From CAYVQZ01 sp964453435 (GTDB lineage: Bacteria; Abyssobacteria; SURF-5): DNA of 64,000 nt. The position numbers were made by a program, and so were the translations under genes. How positions within the stretch are numbered: the first letter of the stretch is position 1; the number at the start of each line of letters is the position of its first letter. Location: the NCBI GenBank assembly GCA_964453435.1, contig CAYVQZ010000021.1, positions 1 through 64,000 on the forward strand, given 5' to 3'. Shown here piece after piece: positions 26,006-35,265 of this stretch. The notes beneath the pieces are model-generated. The model made no database searches, was not told the origin of the DNA, and saw nothing but the letters and a program-made list of their open reading frames with translations.

Positions 26006-26881
26006 CTACAGACTCGGGATCCCGAGCAGCTCCGCAATCCAGTTCACGCCCACAAACGTCATGACCACGCACACAAAGCCGAGGATATTGAGGGCTGACC
26101 CTCTCCTCCCTCTCCAGCGTTGCATGGTCATGGCGTGCAAATACAGGGTATAGACCGCCCACGTGATCAAGGACCATGTCTCTTTCGGGGTCCACGACCA
26201 GTACCGGCCCCAGGCTTGGTCCGCCCAGGCCGCTCCGGAAACAATGCCAACCGTCAACAATGGAAATCCGAAAAGGACCAGTTGGTGAGCCCCCCGGTGA
26301 AATCGCGCGAGGACTTCCGCATCCATTCCATATTCCGTATATCGTTCGGGAGGAACAAACTCGGTGAGAGCCATGTATGAAATCTCGACCGCGAATGCCA
26401 CAACTAACACTGCATATGAAATGAAGGCGCTAATGACATGCCAGGTAAACCATTGGCTCTGAAACGCGGGAAGAACAGGCTCGATGGAAGGATTGCGTCT
26501 CAGCACGGCGTACAGGCATGACACGGTGGCGATCAACGCCACCGGAAAACCTGCCGCGAATATCGACCCGAATCTTCTTTCCACCACAAGGTATGCGAGC
26601 ATCGCCGACCACGAAAACCACAAGAGACTGTCATACAGGCTTTGACAGGGAGGCCGACCGGCCTGCAACGTCCGCAGAATAAGTATTGCCGACAGAATGA
26701 GCGCGCTTCCGGTCAACAGGCGCGAAGCAGCCCTTCCCCTTATTTCGAGGGGAACGTGAAGCCAGAGCAGGTAGAAGAAAACCGACAGCGTCTGCAACAG
26801 GATTGCGATCCAGAAAATGCGGAGTTCCAAAAGCAAAAACAGCATGTCACGCCGCAGCATGGCCTCGATTGTACCGTTCAT
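26006..26881 (-). CDS. ccsA: Cytochrome c assembly protein CcsA/ResC
   Basis: A 291-residue membrane protein with about eight hydrophobic helices. The tryptophan-rich heme-handling motif is present as WADQAWGRYWSWTPKETW, with Thr where most members have Asp (WDPKE). Conserved His residues in WHVISAFISYA and HAMTM would ligate heme. It works with ResB. The ATG has GGAG 8 bases upstream. It is preceded by the PtsN-like gene 135 bases away. Confidence 0.88.
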   Translation of the reverse strand: MNGTIEAMLRRDMLFLLLELRIFWIAILLQTLSVFFYLLWLHVPLEIRGRAASRLLTGSALILSAILILRTLQAGRPPCQSLYDSLLWFSWSAMLAYLVVERRFGSIFAAGFPVALIATVSCLYAVLRRNPSIEPVLPAFQSQWFTWHVISAFISYAVLVVAFAVEISYMALTEFVPPERYTEYGMDAEVLARFHRGAHQLVLFGFPLLTVGIVSGAAWADQAWGRYWSWTPKETWSLITWAVYTLYLHAMTMQRWRGRRGSALNILGFVCVVMTFVGVNWIAELLGIPSL

Positions 26882-27016
26882 CTGTGTGCTCCGCGTGACA
26901 TTGATAGGGTTTTCGGGAATTTGCGCGTCGCGTCTTGAACAAGAAGAAAGGAAAAGAGTGACTCTTCAGCGAACCGCGGGCTGGCTCCGCACGGTCGCCG
27001 CGCTCCGAGAAACATT

Positions 27017-27496
27017 TCAGCTGTAGAACAGATCCTTGCTTTCCTCGTCCTTTATGATTTCTATCGCCTGCCGGCCCGTCTTTGCGGTTCGCAACTCGTT
27101 CGTCATCCGGTCATGGTTAAAAAGCCGCGCGATGCCCGCGAGAGTTCTTACGTGTTGCTGAAATTTGTCCTTCGGGATGACAAGGAGAATAATTATCTCG
27201 GCCGGTTTACCGTCGAGCGACTCGAACGGAATACCCTTTTTCGAAATGCCGATCGCGCCGACCACTTCCTCCACCAACGACGAGTTCGCGTGAGGTATTG
27301 CTATGCCCCGCTCCATACCGGTGCTCATCGAGCGTTCCCGGTCGAACACGGTCTCGACCACCTTGTCTCTGTGCTCCACTTTCACTGCGTTGGCCGAAAC
27401 CATGAGATCGACCAGTTTGCTGATGGCCTCCCATTTATCCTTCGCCTCCAGGTCGACGGCTATGAGCTCGGGCCGGAGAAATTCTGAGAGTTTCAT
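27017..27496 (-). CDS. PTS IIA-like regulatory protein (PtsN family)
   Basis: A 159-residue EIIA-fructose/nitrogen-type domain. The active-site His lies in GIAIPHANS, and the following GISKKGIPFESLDG and ILLVIPKD blocks match the family. No PTS sugar transporter genes are nearby, so a regulatory role is likelier than sugar uptake. It is 43 bases downstream of a CBS-domain cation/proton antiporter gene; PtsN proteins are known to regulate potassium transport elsewhere, so the antiporter is a candidate partner. The start was set at MKLSEFL, the usual family N-terminus; the ribosome site (GGGTGGTGA) is imperfect. Confidence 0.85.
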   Translation of the reverse strand: MKLSEFLRPELIAVDLEAKDKWEAISKLVDLMVSANAVKVEHRDKVVETVFDRERSMSTGMERGIAIPHANSSLVEEVVGAIGISKKGIPFESLDGKPAEIIILLVIPKDKFQQHVRTLAGIARLFNHDRMTNELRTAKTGRQAIEIIKDEESKDLFYS

Positions 27497-27539
27497 GGAG
27501 AAATCACCACCCTTTTCCGCTTCTTGGTCGAGTGTGTCA

Positions 27540-29231
27540 TCACGCCCGCTCTCCCGCTCGCAAACGCCTGAATATGTCGACAACATCGCGTTGGCGAATC
27601 ATCCCGACAACCCGGGGCCGTTCTCCCTCGACAACCACCGGAAGCGACTGAATTTGTTGCTTTGCGTTATGGAATTTCTGCAAAACCTCGCCCAACGGGT
27701 CGTCAGGCGTCACGTAGCCTGTCCCGTGGTCGAGCAAATCCCGGGCGATAACGAGATCCGCCAGCGCCTGATCGAATATCAAGTCGCGAATGCCATGAAA
27801 ATTGAAATTTCCAATGTACCTTCCTTCCCGGTCCACCACCGGAAATAAGTCGTACCGCGCATGAGCGATTATTTTCAGTAGCTCGTCAAACCGAGCGTTG
27901 TCGGGAACCGTCTCGATGTTTGTCCTCATCACATGCTTTGCCGCCATCGGCTGCTCGGTTTCTCCGAGCCCGCCCACCCGAAACCCGAGATTTCTCTTTA
28001 CCGTGGCGATGATTCGCTCTATATTATCGACAGCCGATTGGCCGGGAAGATGGGGCAGAAGAGATATCATTTTCACCTCGCCGCACTGCACGAGCGAATA
28101 CCGCACGGCAATCGGACCGATAATTTCGTACACAACGATAGACCCCAGGACGACGGCTTCAACAGCCTTGGCGCTCCGGGCGCCGGAACTTCCGATTGCC
28201 ATCGCTAGTCCTATCGCGACCCCGGCGTGCGATATCATCGCCGGGCCCAAATGCCGTTGCAGGGAACCCGATAACCCCGCAATACGCGCGCCAATCGTAG
28301 CGCCTGCGATCTTGGCTGCGGCCCGCAAGCCTATGTATGCCGCCCCCAAAAGGCCGACATGCAAAAGCGTTTCCAGGTGGAGATTGGCGCCCGCTATCAC
28401 GAAAAATAATACGTACAGCGGATATGCCCCTGTGTCGATCCGCTCGAACAGCGCAGGGCCCCGCGTTGACGAATTAATTTTGGCCATACCCATTATGAGC
28501 GCAGACAGTGGGGCCGAACTCCCCCACGCATAAGACAGCCCAACGACCAGGGTTACGGCGCACAGCCCCAGAAGAAACTGCTGCTTCGGCGGATGCACAT
28601 GTTCTTCCACGTAGCTCAAGCCCAATCCGAGGCCCACACCCAGCAACAGGGATTTCCCAATCTGGATAAAGGGGAACCCAAAACCCAGTTCCTGACTCAT
28701 GAGGGCAACAAGCAGAAACGGAAACAACACCAGGCAGAAAAAATTGTTCAGACCCACCAGCGCAATCAAATTGCTGGTCAGCGGGCCTTCCGAGTCGTAC
28801 TCCTTCACGACTACCAGCGTTGTTGCTGGCGCAGTCGCCATCGCGATGAATCCGGCTACCGCCGAAAGCACGAGGTCGCGGCTGATAATCCAAAAGGCCA
28901 CCGCCACCAGCGCCCACGTCACGCCCATCTCGCCGGCCGTTACGGTCAGAAGCTTTCCCGCAAGCCGTCTGAAGGTGCGAGCCTCAAACCTCCCGCCTAT
29001 GTTGAACATGATCAGGCCGAGGGCGAGCTGGGCGATGAGATCGAAGTTGCGTATGTCCTTTTCGCCGATAAAACCGAGAGCGGACGGGCCGATGAGTACC
29101 CCCCCCAACAGATATCCCGTCACCCGCGGTATTTTGAGATGCGTAATTATCTCGCCCGCCACAAGGCCGAGAAACAGCATGACGCCGAGATGTACGATCA
29201 ACTGGATTTCTTCTGCAGGAACAGATGGCAT
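27540..29231 (-). CDS. CPA2-type cation/proton antiporter with C-terminal CBS pair
   Basis: A 563-residue protein. Residues about 10-390 form about 12 membrane helices of the Na+/H+ exchanger (Kef/CPA2) type, with GYLLGGVLIGPSALG near the N-terminus as the family signature. The C-terminal 140 residues hold two CBS domains (AAKHVMRTNIETVP... and ...GYVTPDDPLGEVLQKF...), which usually sense adenine nucleotides. No TrkA-N domain is seen. The pairing with a PtsN-like protein suggests controlled ion transport. The substrate ion is not clear. Confidence 0.85.
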   Translation of the reverse strand: MPSVPAEEIQLIVHLGVMLFLGLVAGEIITHLKIPRVTGYLLGGVLIGPSALGFIGEKDIRNFDLIAQLALGLIMFNIGGRFEARTFRRLAGKLLTVTAGEMGVTWALVAVAFWIISRDLVLSAVAGFIAMATAPATTLVVVKEYDSEGPLTSNLIALVGLNNFFCLVLFPFLLVALMSQELGFGFPFIQIGKSLLLGVGLGLGLSYVEEHVHPPKQQFLLGLCAVTLVVGLSYAWGSSAPLSALIMGMAKINSSTRGPALFERIDTGAYPLYVLFFVIAGANLHLETLLHVGLLGAAYIGLRAAAKIAGATIGARIAGLSGSLQRHLGPAMISHAGVAIGLAMAIGSSGARSAKAVEAVVLGSIVVYEIIGPIAVRYSLVQCGEVKMISLLPHLPGQSAVDNIERIIATVKRNLGFRVGGLGETEQPMAAKHVMRTNIETVPDNARFDELLKIIAHARYDLFPVVDREGRYIGNFNFHGIRDLIFDQALADLVIARDLLDHGTGYVTPDDPLGEVLQKFHNAKQQIQSLPVVVEGERPRVVGMIRQRDVVDIFRRLRAGERA

Positions 29232-29359
29232 CAGAAACGCTCTTCTTTTATCTCGCCGCCGTCAAGCTTTTCCGCATTACATATGTCCCGTAATATAGCG
29301 ACAGTGACCGGTTGCGAAAGTATAGCCAAAAGCCCCGAAAAAATAAAGCATCAGGAGCG

Positions 29360-30664
29360 TCAGGCGATTGTGCGGAGGGATTGTTCGGCGGCCCGGAGAG
29401 TCTTCTCTATATCCTTCTCCGTATGCGCCAGCGAAACAAACATCGCTTCGTACTGCGCGGGCGCCAGATAAACGCCGCGGCCGAGCATCTCGTGGAAATA
29501 CTTGGCGTATCGCGCGGTATCGCATTTCAGCGCATCTTCATAATAGGTCACGGGGCCTTCCGAAAAGAACATGCACAGCATGGAGCCCACCCGCGTGTGA
29601 TACGTGGGAATCCCCGTGGCCCTTGCGACATCCACAAGCCCCTCGCCCAGCAGCGAACCGAGTCGTTCGAGCTTCTTGTACGCGCCCGCGCGAGACAGGA
29701 TATCGAGCGTGGCGAGTCCCGCCTCGACGGCAATCGGGTTTCCCGACAACGTGCCCGCCTGATACACCGGCCCCGACGGCGCCATCATGTCCATAAGTTC
29801 CGCCTTGCCGCCGTATGCGCCCACTGGCATCCCGCCACCGATAATTTTTCCGAGGGTAGTAAGATCGGGCATGATTTTATAAAGCTTTTGCGCGCCCCCG
29901 TATGTCACGCGGAACCCCGTGATAATCTCGTCGAAAACCAACACAATGCCATACCGCTCCGTGATATCGCGAAGGGAAGCAAGGAATCCCTCCGCAGGAG
30001 GAATAACGCCCATGTTGCCGGCGATCGGCTCAACGATGACGCACGCTATCTCCTTTCCATGATTCTTGCACGCCGTCGCCACGGCTTCAATATCATTGTA
30101 GGGCAAGGTCATCGTGCAGCCGGCGTATTCGGGCGGGACGCCCGGGCTTGTCGGCACGCCCAGCGTCGTTGCCCCGGAACCGGCTTTCACCAAAAGGCCG
30201 TCGGCGTGGCCGTGGTAGCAGCCTTCGAATTTTACGACTATCGAGCGTCCCGTGTACGCGCGCGCAAGCCGTATCGCGCTCATCGTCGCTTCGGTGCCGG
30301 AATTCACAAAACGCACCTTTTCGATGGAAGGCACTGCCCGAATGATTTTCCTCGCGAGTTCGGACTCGCGTTCGCTCGGAATTCCGAAACTTGTGCCGTC
30401 GGCAATCGCCTTCCTCAGGCGCGCGACGACTTCCTTGTTCGCATGCCCGAGTATGAGCGGCCCCCAGGAACACACGTAATCTATATATTCGTTGCCGTCA
30501 ACGTCCCAAATCCTGCTTCCTTTGCCTCGCTCCACGAAGACCGGCGTGCCGTTCACCGCCTTGAACGCGCGAACGGGGCTGTTCACGCCGCCGGGCATGT
30601 ACCTCTGCGCCTGTTTCCAGAGTTTTTTCGACTTCGCACTCCTCCTTGCCATCGCTCTCCTCAT
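29360..30664 (-). CDS. hemL: Glutamate-1-semialdehyde 2,1-aminomutase
   Basis: A 434-residue class III aminotransferase that converts glutamate-1-semialdehyde to 5-aminolevulinate. Seen: PGGVNSPVRAF at the N-terminus, the FVNSGTEATMSAIRLARAYTGR block, DEIITGFR for the PLP ring and TTLGKIIGGGMPVGA with the Schiff-base lysine. The ATG overlaps the ahbB stop (ATGA); a second ATG at 30652 with GGAG upstream is also possible. It is the last gene of the heme run and works with HemA, encoded 7 kb upstream. Confidence 0.95.
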   Translation of the reverse strand: MRRAMARRSAKSKKLWKQAQRYMPGGVNSPVRAFKAVNGTPVFVERGKGSRIWDVDGNEYIDYVCSWGPLILGHANKEVVARLRKAIADGTSFGIPSERESELARKIIRAVPSIEKVRFVNSGTEATMSAIRLARAYTGRSIVVKFEGCYHGHADGLLVKAGSGATTLGVPTSPGVPPEYAGCTMTLPYNDIEAVATACKNHGKEIACVIVEPIAGNMGVIPPAEGFLASLRDITERYGIVLVFDEIITGFRVTYGGAQKLYKIMPDLTTLGKIIGGGMPVGAYGGKAELMDMMAPSGPVYQAGTLSGNPIAVEAGLATLDILSRAGAYKKLERLGSLLGEGLVDVARATGIPTYHTRVGSMLCMFFSEGPVTYYEDALKCDTARYAKYFHEMLGRGVYLAPAQYEAMFVSLAHTEKDIEKTLRAAEQSLRTIA

Positions 30665-31134
30665 TTCACGAAGTACCGCGGACTTGTTTTCTTGAATTCA
30701 CGTGTGCTGAAAACGACCTCGTAGCTGTCGATCCCGATCTCTTTCGAGAGCCGCATCGCCACTCGTTCACACGCCTTGCGAGTGCGGCCGTGGACCATCG
30801 TGTAAAGATTATAGGGCCACCCTGGATGCCGAGCGCGCGCGTAGCAGTGGGTGACTTCCGGTGCCTTCGCCAGCTGCGACCCGAGTTCCTCGACCCGGCT
30901 CTCCGGAACATCCCACACAATCATGCCGTTGGCGTCCACCCCCGCGACACGATGCGCTATCATGGCGCCCATTCTGCGAAGAATACCGTTTTTCTGGTAC
31001 CCTCGAATGCGCTCGAGCACCTCGTCCTCAGTGGAACCCACTTCATCGGCGATGTCTTTATACGGTCGCTTCGAGTCGGACATATCACCCGAAAGCGCGT
31101 TTATTATCCGATGGTCGAGTTCGTCGAGTTTCAT
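30661..31134 (-). CDS. ahbB: Siroheme decarboxylase subunit AhbB
   Basis: A 157-residue Lrp/AsnC-like protein of the NirD/L/G/H-AhbA/B family. The N-terminal winged helix begins MKLDELDHRIINALSGD. The sequence continues with GMIVWDVPE and the conserved SHCYARARHPGWPYNLYTMVH-type segment, here as HCYARARHPGWPYNLYTMV, typical of the B subunit. With AhbA it removes two acetate carboxyls from siroheme. The start overlaps the ahbA stop by ATGA and the stop overlaps hemL, indicating coupled translation. Confidence 0.92.
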   Translation of the reverse strand: MKLDELDHRIINALSGDMSDSKRPYKDIADEVGSTEDEVLERIRGYQKNGILRRMGAMIAHRVAGVDANGMIVWDVPESRVEELGSQLAKAPEVTHCYARARHPGWPYNLYTMVHGRTRKACERVAMRLSKEIGIDSYEVVFSTREFKKTSPRYFVK

Positions 31135-31601
31135 TCTTCGTCGTCACTCCCGAGGTCGAAATCGACTTGTATCTTGAACATGTGTGAGGCGGGAAGATTC
31201 AAGACCGGCGCGCCGGTGCGCCGCCGTATCTCCTCGAGGGTCTGCTCGATCTTTTCCTCCGACTCGTCAATGACCGTGAACCAGACGTTGTAGGCGCCCT
31301 CCCGCTCGTAATTATGGGTGACGCTCGGGTGACTGTTCACGATTGTGACAGCCTCATCGAGCTGTTCCTCGGAAACGCTGAGCGCGGCGAGCGTGCTCTT
31401 GTAACCTATCTTGCGGGAATCGAAGCTGCCGCCGAGACGGCGTATGATGCCGTTCCTTCGGAGATTCCGCACCGCCTCGAACACCTCGTCCTCGCGGACA
31501 CCCAATTCATCCGCCATCTGCAGGTACGGACGCGGAGAAACGGGGAACCGCTGCTGAATGATTTCGAGAATTCGATGCTCGAGTTTTTTTAGAGTCGCCA
31601 T
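31131..31601 (-). CDS. ahbA: Siroheme decarboxylase subunit AhbA
   Basis: About 156 residues, homologous to AhbB. It starts MATLKKLEHRILEIIQQ and has RLGGSFDSRKIGY and THNYEREGAYNVWFTV, which distinguish the A subunit. It forms the heterodimeric siroheme decarboxylase that makes 12,18-didecarboxysiroheme. The frame is open for 20 codons upstream, but the alignment with the family favours the ATG at 31601; its ribosome site is poor. Upstream lies a palindrome-rich spacer that separates it from ahbD. Confidence 0.9.
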   Translation of the reverse strand: MATLKKLEHRILEIIQQRFPVSPRPYLQMADELGVREDEVFEAVRNLRRNGIIRRLGGSFDSRKIGYKSTLAALSVSEEQLDEAVTIVNSHPSVTHNYEREGAYNVWFTVIDESEEKIEQTLEEIRRRTGAPVLNLPASHMFKIQVDFDLGSDDEE

Positions 31602-31715
31602 GTGAAACTGCAATTCGCAGGGGCGGTTTACGAACCACTCCCGCAATGATACTTTCCACAATCAGGCAAGTACGAATTCGCTCCAACAAAACAAATGCGA
31701 AAAATATACAGAAGG

Positions 31716-31771
31716 GCGCGCGAATGAATTCGCGCCTGCGGCCGTTTTCCGGGGGCCGAATTCATTCGGCC
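31716..31771. repeat. Nested palindromes between ahbD and ahbA
   Basis: Two hairpins with 7-bp stems and 4-base loops lie at 31718-31735 (GCGCGAA/TTCGCGC) and 31754-31771 (GGCCGAA/TTCGGCC). GAATGAATTCG (31722-31732) also pairs with CGAATTCATTC (31757-31767), so the whole can fold as one long stem or two short ones. It may be a REP-like repeat or affect expression of ahbA downstream of ahbD. There is no T run after it. Confidence 0.6.
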
Positions 31772-31782
31772 GACTCGCGCGT

Positions 31783-32883
31783 TCAGTCGTGGCCCGGATA
31801 CACGCAATACGGCTCTTCGGCAAGGTAGTTGCCGGTGCGCGCGTAGGCCCGGGCGCGGCACCCGCCGCAGACTTTCAGGTACCTGCATCGCCCGCATTTG
31901 CCTTCGTACTTCGAGAAATCGCGAAGGTCCCGGAATATCTGCGAGTTCTCCCACGCTCTGCGGAAGCCCTCTCGCCGAACATTCCCGCAATCGAGCTCCA
32001 GGTAACCACACGGCGAAAGCGTTCCAACGTGCGAAATGAAGCAGAAAGCGACACCGCCAAGACAGCCCCGGGTGACCGCATCCATTCCGTACGTCTCGAA
32101 GCTCACCTCTTTCCCTTCTTCGGCGGCGCGCTGGCGGAGTATCCGATAGTAATGAGGAGCGCATGTGGCTTTCAGTTGGATCGGAACTTTCTCCCTCTGC
32201 TCGTAAAACCAATTGAGCGTCCGCTCGTATTCCTCCGGCGGAATCTCCTGCTCTTCCAGCTCTTTCCCGCGCCCGGTCGGAACAAGGAGGAATATGTGAT
32301 GAGCCACGGCGCCAACTCTGACCGCCAAAGCGAGAAGTTCGGGCAGCTCCGAAAGATTCAGTTTGGTCACGGTGGAGTTTATCTGGAACGGCAGCCCCGC
32401 CTTCCTGGCGGCCTCGATACCTCTCATCGCGCCCTCGAACGCTCCGGCCACCTGTCTGAAGGCGTCATGGGTTTGCGCAATCGCGCCGTCGAGACTGATG
32501 CTGATGCGCTGGATTCCGTGGTCCACAAGTTTCCGGGCGGTCTCTTCATCCAGCAGAATTCCGTTCACGGCCATGGTCATCTTGAGGCCGAGCTTTTGTC
32601 CGTGCCGAAGAATCTCAAAGATATCTTTCCGAAGAAGCGGTTCGCCGCCGGTGAAAATGATAATCGGGTCGCTGAACGAGGCGATTTCATCGAGAACGCC
32701 CTTGCATTCGCCGGTAGTCAACTCGTTCGGGTACGGCCCGCGCTCCGCCGATGCGCGACAGTGGATACAGGCAAGATTGCACGAACGCGTAATTTCCCAT
32801 GCGACCAACCTCAGTTCGGAGGTCCCGGGATGCTGCGCTCCATGCTGCTTTCGCAAGTTCTTCTTTGCCTCGGCTGCTTTCAC
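31783..32883 (-). CDS. ahbD: Heme synthase AhbD (radical SAM)
   Basis: A 366-residue radical SAM/SPASM protein. The radical SAM cluster motif is CNLACIHC, and GGEPLLR follows. The C-terminal SPASM-type cysteines are seen as GCLGG, SPCGYLEL, GKCGRCRYLKVCGGCRAR and EPYCVYPG. This arrangement, and its place beside ahbA/B and hemB, identify AhbD, which oxidatively decarboxylates iron-coproporphyrin III to heme. The GTG start has GAGG 9 bases upstream, just before the hemB stop. The radical clusters imply an oxygen-free cytoplasm. Confidence 0.9.
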   Translation of the reverse strand: MKAAEAKKNLRKQHGAQHPGTSELRLVAWEITRSCNLACIHCRASAERGPYPNELTTGECKGVLDEIASFSDPIIIFTGGEPLLRKDIFEILRHGQKLGLKMTMAVNGILLDEETARKLVDHGIQRISISLDGAIAQTHDAFRQVAGAFEGAMRGIEAARKAGLPFQINSTVTKLNLSELPELLALAVRVGAVAHHIFLLVPTGRGKELEEQEIPPEEYERTLNWFYEQREKVPIQLKATCAPHYYRILRQRAAEEGKEVSFETYGMDAVTRGCLGGVAFCFISHVGTLSPCGYLELDCGNVRREGFRRAWENSQIFRDLRDFSKYEGKCGRCRYLKVCGGCRARAYARTGNYLAEEPYCVYPGHD

Positions 32884-32887
32884 TTCG

Positions 32888-33880
32888 TCAACCTCGCAGC
32901 CACCGCGCCGCTTGCATCGCGTGATATGTCAATATCATGTCGGCGCCCGCTCGCTTGATGCTCGTCAGAATCTCCATGACAATCTTCTGCTCGTCCACCC
33001 ACTTCCGCGCGGCAGCCGCTTTCACGAGCGAGAACTCACCGCTGACATTATAGGCCGCAACGGGATAGCCGAATTCTTGTTTCACGCGATATATAACGTC
33101 AAGATACGCCAGGGCAGGCTTTACCATGACGATATCGGCGCCCTCCTCTATATCGAGGGCTACCTCCCGAATGGCTTCATCGGTGTTTGGCGGGTCCATC
33201 TGATATGAACGCCGGTCCCCGAACTGCGGCGGCGACTCGGCCGCTTCGCGGAACGGACCGTAAAAGGCCGAAGCGTACTTGGCCGCATAGGCCATGATGG
33301 GAATGTCTTCGCGGCCGGTATCGTCCAGCGCGGCCCTTATCGCTCCGACGCGTCCGTCCATCATGTCGCTCGGCGCCACCATGTCGGCGCCAGCCTCCAC
33401 GTGGGAGAGCGCCATCTTCGCAAGCAACTCGAGAGTGGCGTCATTGTCAATCGAGAAGCCCTTTCCGCCCCTCCTCTTTCGAACGACGCCGCAATGTCCG
33501 TGGTCAGTGTATTCGCACAGACAGACATCGGTTATGACAAGAAGGTCTTCCACGTTGTCCTTGATCGCCTTGATCGCTTTGGCCACAATATTGTCCTTCT
33601 TGCAGCCCTCGGAGCCGCATGCGTCCTTTTTTGCTGGAATGCCGAAGAGAATGACTGCGGGAACCCCGAGGTCGGCTGCTTTTCGGGCCTCTTTCGCGAC
33701 CTCGTCGACCGATAGCTGAAAATTGCCGGGCATCGAGGATATCCTGTTTCGCACGCCCTTTCCCGGCCGCACAAACAGCGGCATGATGAGGTCGTCGGTC
33801 GAGAGAGCGTTCTCGCGAATCAGCCGCCTGAAATTCTCGTTCTGCCTCAGCCTCCGTGGTCGGTACATTGGGTATCGCAT
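32888..33880 (-). CDS. hemB: Porphobilinogen synthase (delta-aminolevulinic acid dehydratase)
   Basis: A 330-residue enzyme that condenses two aminolevulinates to porphobilinogen. The zinc-site cysteines appear as DVCLCEYTDHGHCG. The two Schiff-base lysines lie in AYAAKYASAFYGPFR and in VMVKPALAYLD. The length is normal. Its stop lies 4 bases before the ahbD GTG. AAGAGAAA precedes the ATG. Confidence 0.95.
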   Translation of the reverse strand: MRYPMYRPRRLRQNENFRRLIRENALSTDDLIMPLFVRPGKGVRNRISSMPGNFQLSVDEVAKEARKAADLGVPAVILFGIPAKKDACGSEGCKKDNIVAKAIKAIKDNVEDLLVITDVCLCEYTDHGHCGVVRKRRGGKGFSIDNDATLELLAKMALSHVEAGADMVAPSDMMDGRVGAIRAALDDTGREDIPIMAYAAKYASAFYGPFREAAESPPQFGDRRSYQMDPPNTDEAIREVALDIEEGADIVMVKPALAYLDVIYRVKQEFGYPVAAYNVSGEFSLVKAAAARKWVDEQKIVMEILTSIKRAGADMILTYHAMQAARWLRG

Positions 33881-33948
33881 TTTCTCTTATCCTTATTCCG
33901 GATTCCGTCGATAGAGCAACACGTTCTCCCTTTCTACGGCGCAGAGAA

Positions 33949-35133
33949 TCAGTTGCGAATTTCCTCGTCGGAGAGGAAACATGCCGGGTCGTCTCCCCAC
34001 ATGTCGCCGGTTACGGCTTCCGCACGTATGCGGCAGCCCCCGCAAATGGTCTTGTACTTGCAAATTCCGCAGCGCTCGCCGCCGATATGTTCATGCAGGC
34101 GCTTCAGTTTCTGGAGAAACTCGTTGGTTTTGTCGGTCCAGATTTCGGAAAACTTGCGCTCTTTCACGTTGCCCAGCGTGGCGTGGCTCCAGAACTGACA
34201 CGGATGAACGTCGCCCCGCCAGTCTATGTTGGCGAATTTTCGCCCGGCCGAACAACCGCCGTGGCGCTTCTGCAACTCCGTTATCTCCATCGCGCGCTCG
34301 GGATTGATTTTCCTCAGGTGCTGTTCGAGCAATACGCCGTCGGCATGGTTATCCGTCGTGAGTATCTCCGTCTCGATACCGCGTTCGTTCCAGTCATATG
34401 TTTTCTCGATCAGCCGCTCGACCACCCGCCGAGTCTGTTCCTTCGTCAAATCTTGCTTTGCAAGCTCGCGACCACGGCCGGAATAAACAAGATGATACAT
34501 GCAAAATCGCGGTATCTTGTGTCGCTCCACTATATCGAGAACCTCATCCAGGTCTTCATAGTTATGTTGGTTGATGGTCAATCTGACCCCGGCCTTGACG
34601 CCGGCGCGAATGCAGTTCTCGATTCCTCGAATGGCGGCGTCGAAAGCGCCCTTTTTCTGGCGAAACTGGTCGTGCGTTTCGGGTCCGCCGTCGATGCTTA
34701 TGCCAACATAGGAAAAACCCACCTCCGCGATGCGCCTGGCCTTTTCTTCATCGATGAGGGTGCCGTTCGAGGAAATGACGGCGCGGATACCCTTCGAGAT
34801 GGCGTATTCGCCCAACTCGAACAGGTCTTTCCTCAGCAAGGGTTCTCCACCCGAAAACAGAAGCACTGGACAACCCATTTCCGCGAGGTCGTCGATCATT
34901 GTTTTCGCCTGCTCGGTCGTTAATTCACCGGCGTAGTCCCGGTCCTCGGAATCGAGATAACAATGCAAACATCGCAGATTGCAGCTGCGGGTCATGTTCC
35001 ACGCAACGAGCGGTCTTTCGGATGTCGTAAATTGGAGCATGTGCGCGGGCACGCCGGCCTCGCCGTGGCGGCTGTAATTCAGGGCTTCGCCGATGGTGGC
35101 GACGCCGCACAACAATTTCGTGAATCCAATCAT
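33949..35133 (-). CDS. ahbC: 12,18-didecarboxysiroheme deacetylase AhbC (radical SAM)
   Basis: About 394 residues, radical SAM with CNLRCLHC and GGEPLLR, and a C-terminal SPASM region (GGCSAGRKF, HPCQFW, GERCGICKYKTICGGCRIR). It removes two acetate chains from didecarboxysiroheme to give iron-coproporphyrin III. I set the start at the ATG encoding MIGFTKLLCG, which is how AhbC proteins usually begin; the open frame upstream to 35205 overlaps a TATAAT box. It opens the second half of the heme block, with its own promoter candidates. Confidence 0.9.
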   Translation of the reverse strand: MIGFTKLLCGVATIGEALNYSRHGEAGVPAHMLQFTTSERPLVAWNMTRSCNLRCLHCYLDSEDRDYAGELTTEQAKTMIDDLAEMGCPVLLFSGGEPLLRKDLFELGEYAISKGIRAVISSNGTLIDEEKARRIAEVGFSYVGISIDGGPETHDQFRQKKGAFDAAIRGIENCIRAGVKAGVRLTINQHNYEDLDEVLDIVERHKIPRFCMYHLVYSGRGRELAKQDLTKEQTRRVVERLIEKTYDWNERGIETEILTTDNHADGVLLEQHLRKINPERAMEITELQKRHGGCSAGRKFANIDWRGDVHPCQFWSHATLGNVKERKFSEIWTDKTNEFLQKLKRLHEHIGGERCGICKYKTICGGCRIRAEAVTGDMWGDDPACFLSDEEIRN

Positions 35134-35204
35134 TCCAAGCGCTCTTTCTGCGGGGTCTAACTTCCCTGATACCAGCAAATTACAAAACTCTGCCGGATGG
35201 CGCA

Positions 35205-35265
35205 ATTATACCTTCGCCAGCCGGCACACACTAACAATCTAACACATAATCGTAACGACTGTCAA
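35205..35265 (-). promoter_or_regulatory. Promoter candidates upstream of ahbC
   Basis: On the minus strand a perfect TTGACA (35265-35260) is followed after 17-18 bases by TTAGAT/TAGATT. Further down, a perfect TATAAT (35210-35205) lies about 70 bases before the ahbC ATG, without a good -35. Either could start an ahbC-hemB-ahbD-ahbA-ahbB-hemL transcript. Confidence 0.5.

Noticed and set aside
29312..30724. 470-codon open frame on the + strand
   Set aside because: Antisense to hemL, whose identity is certain.
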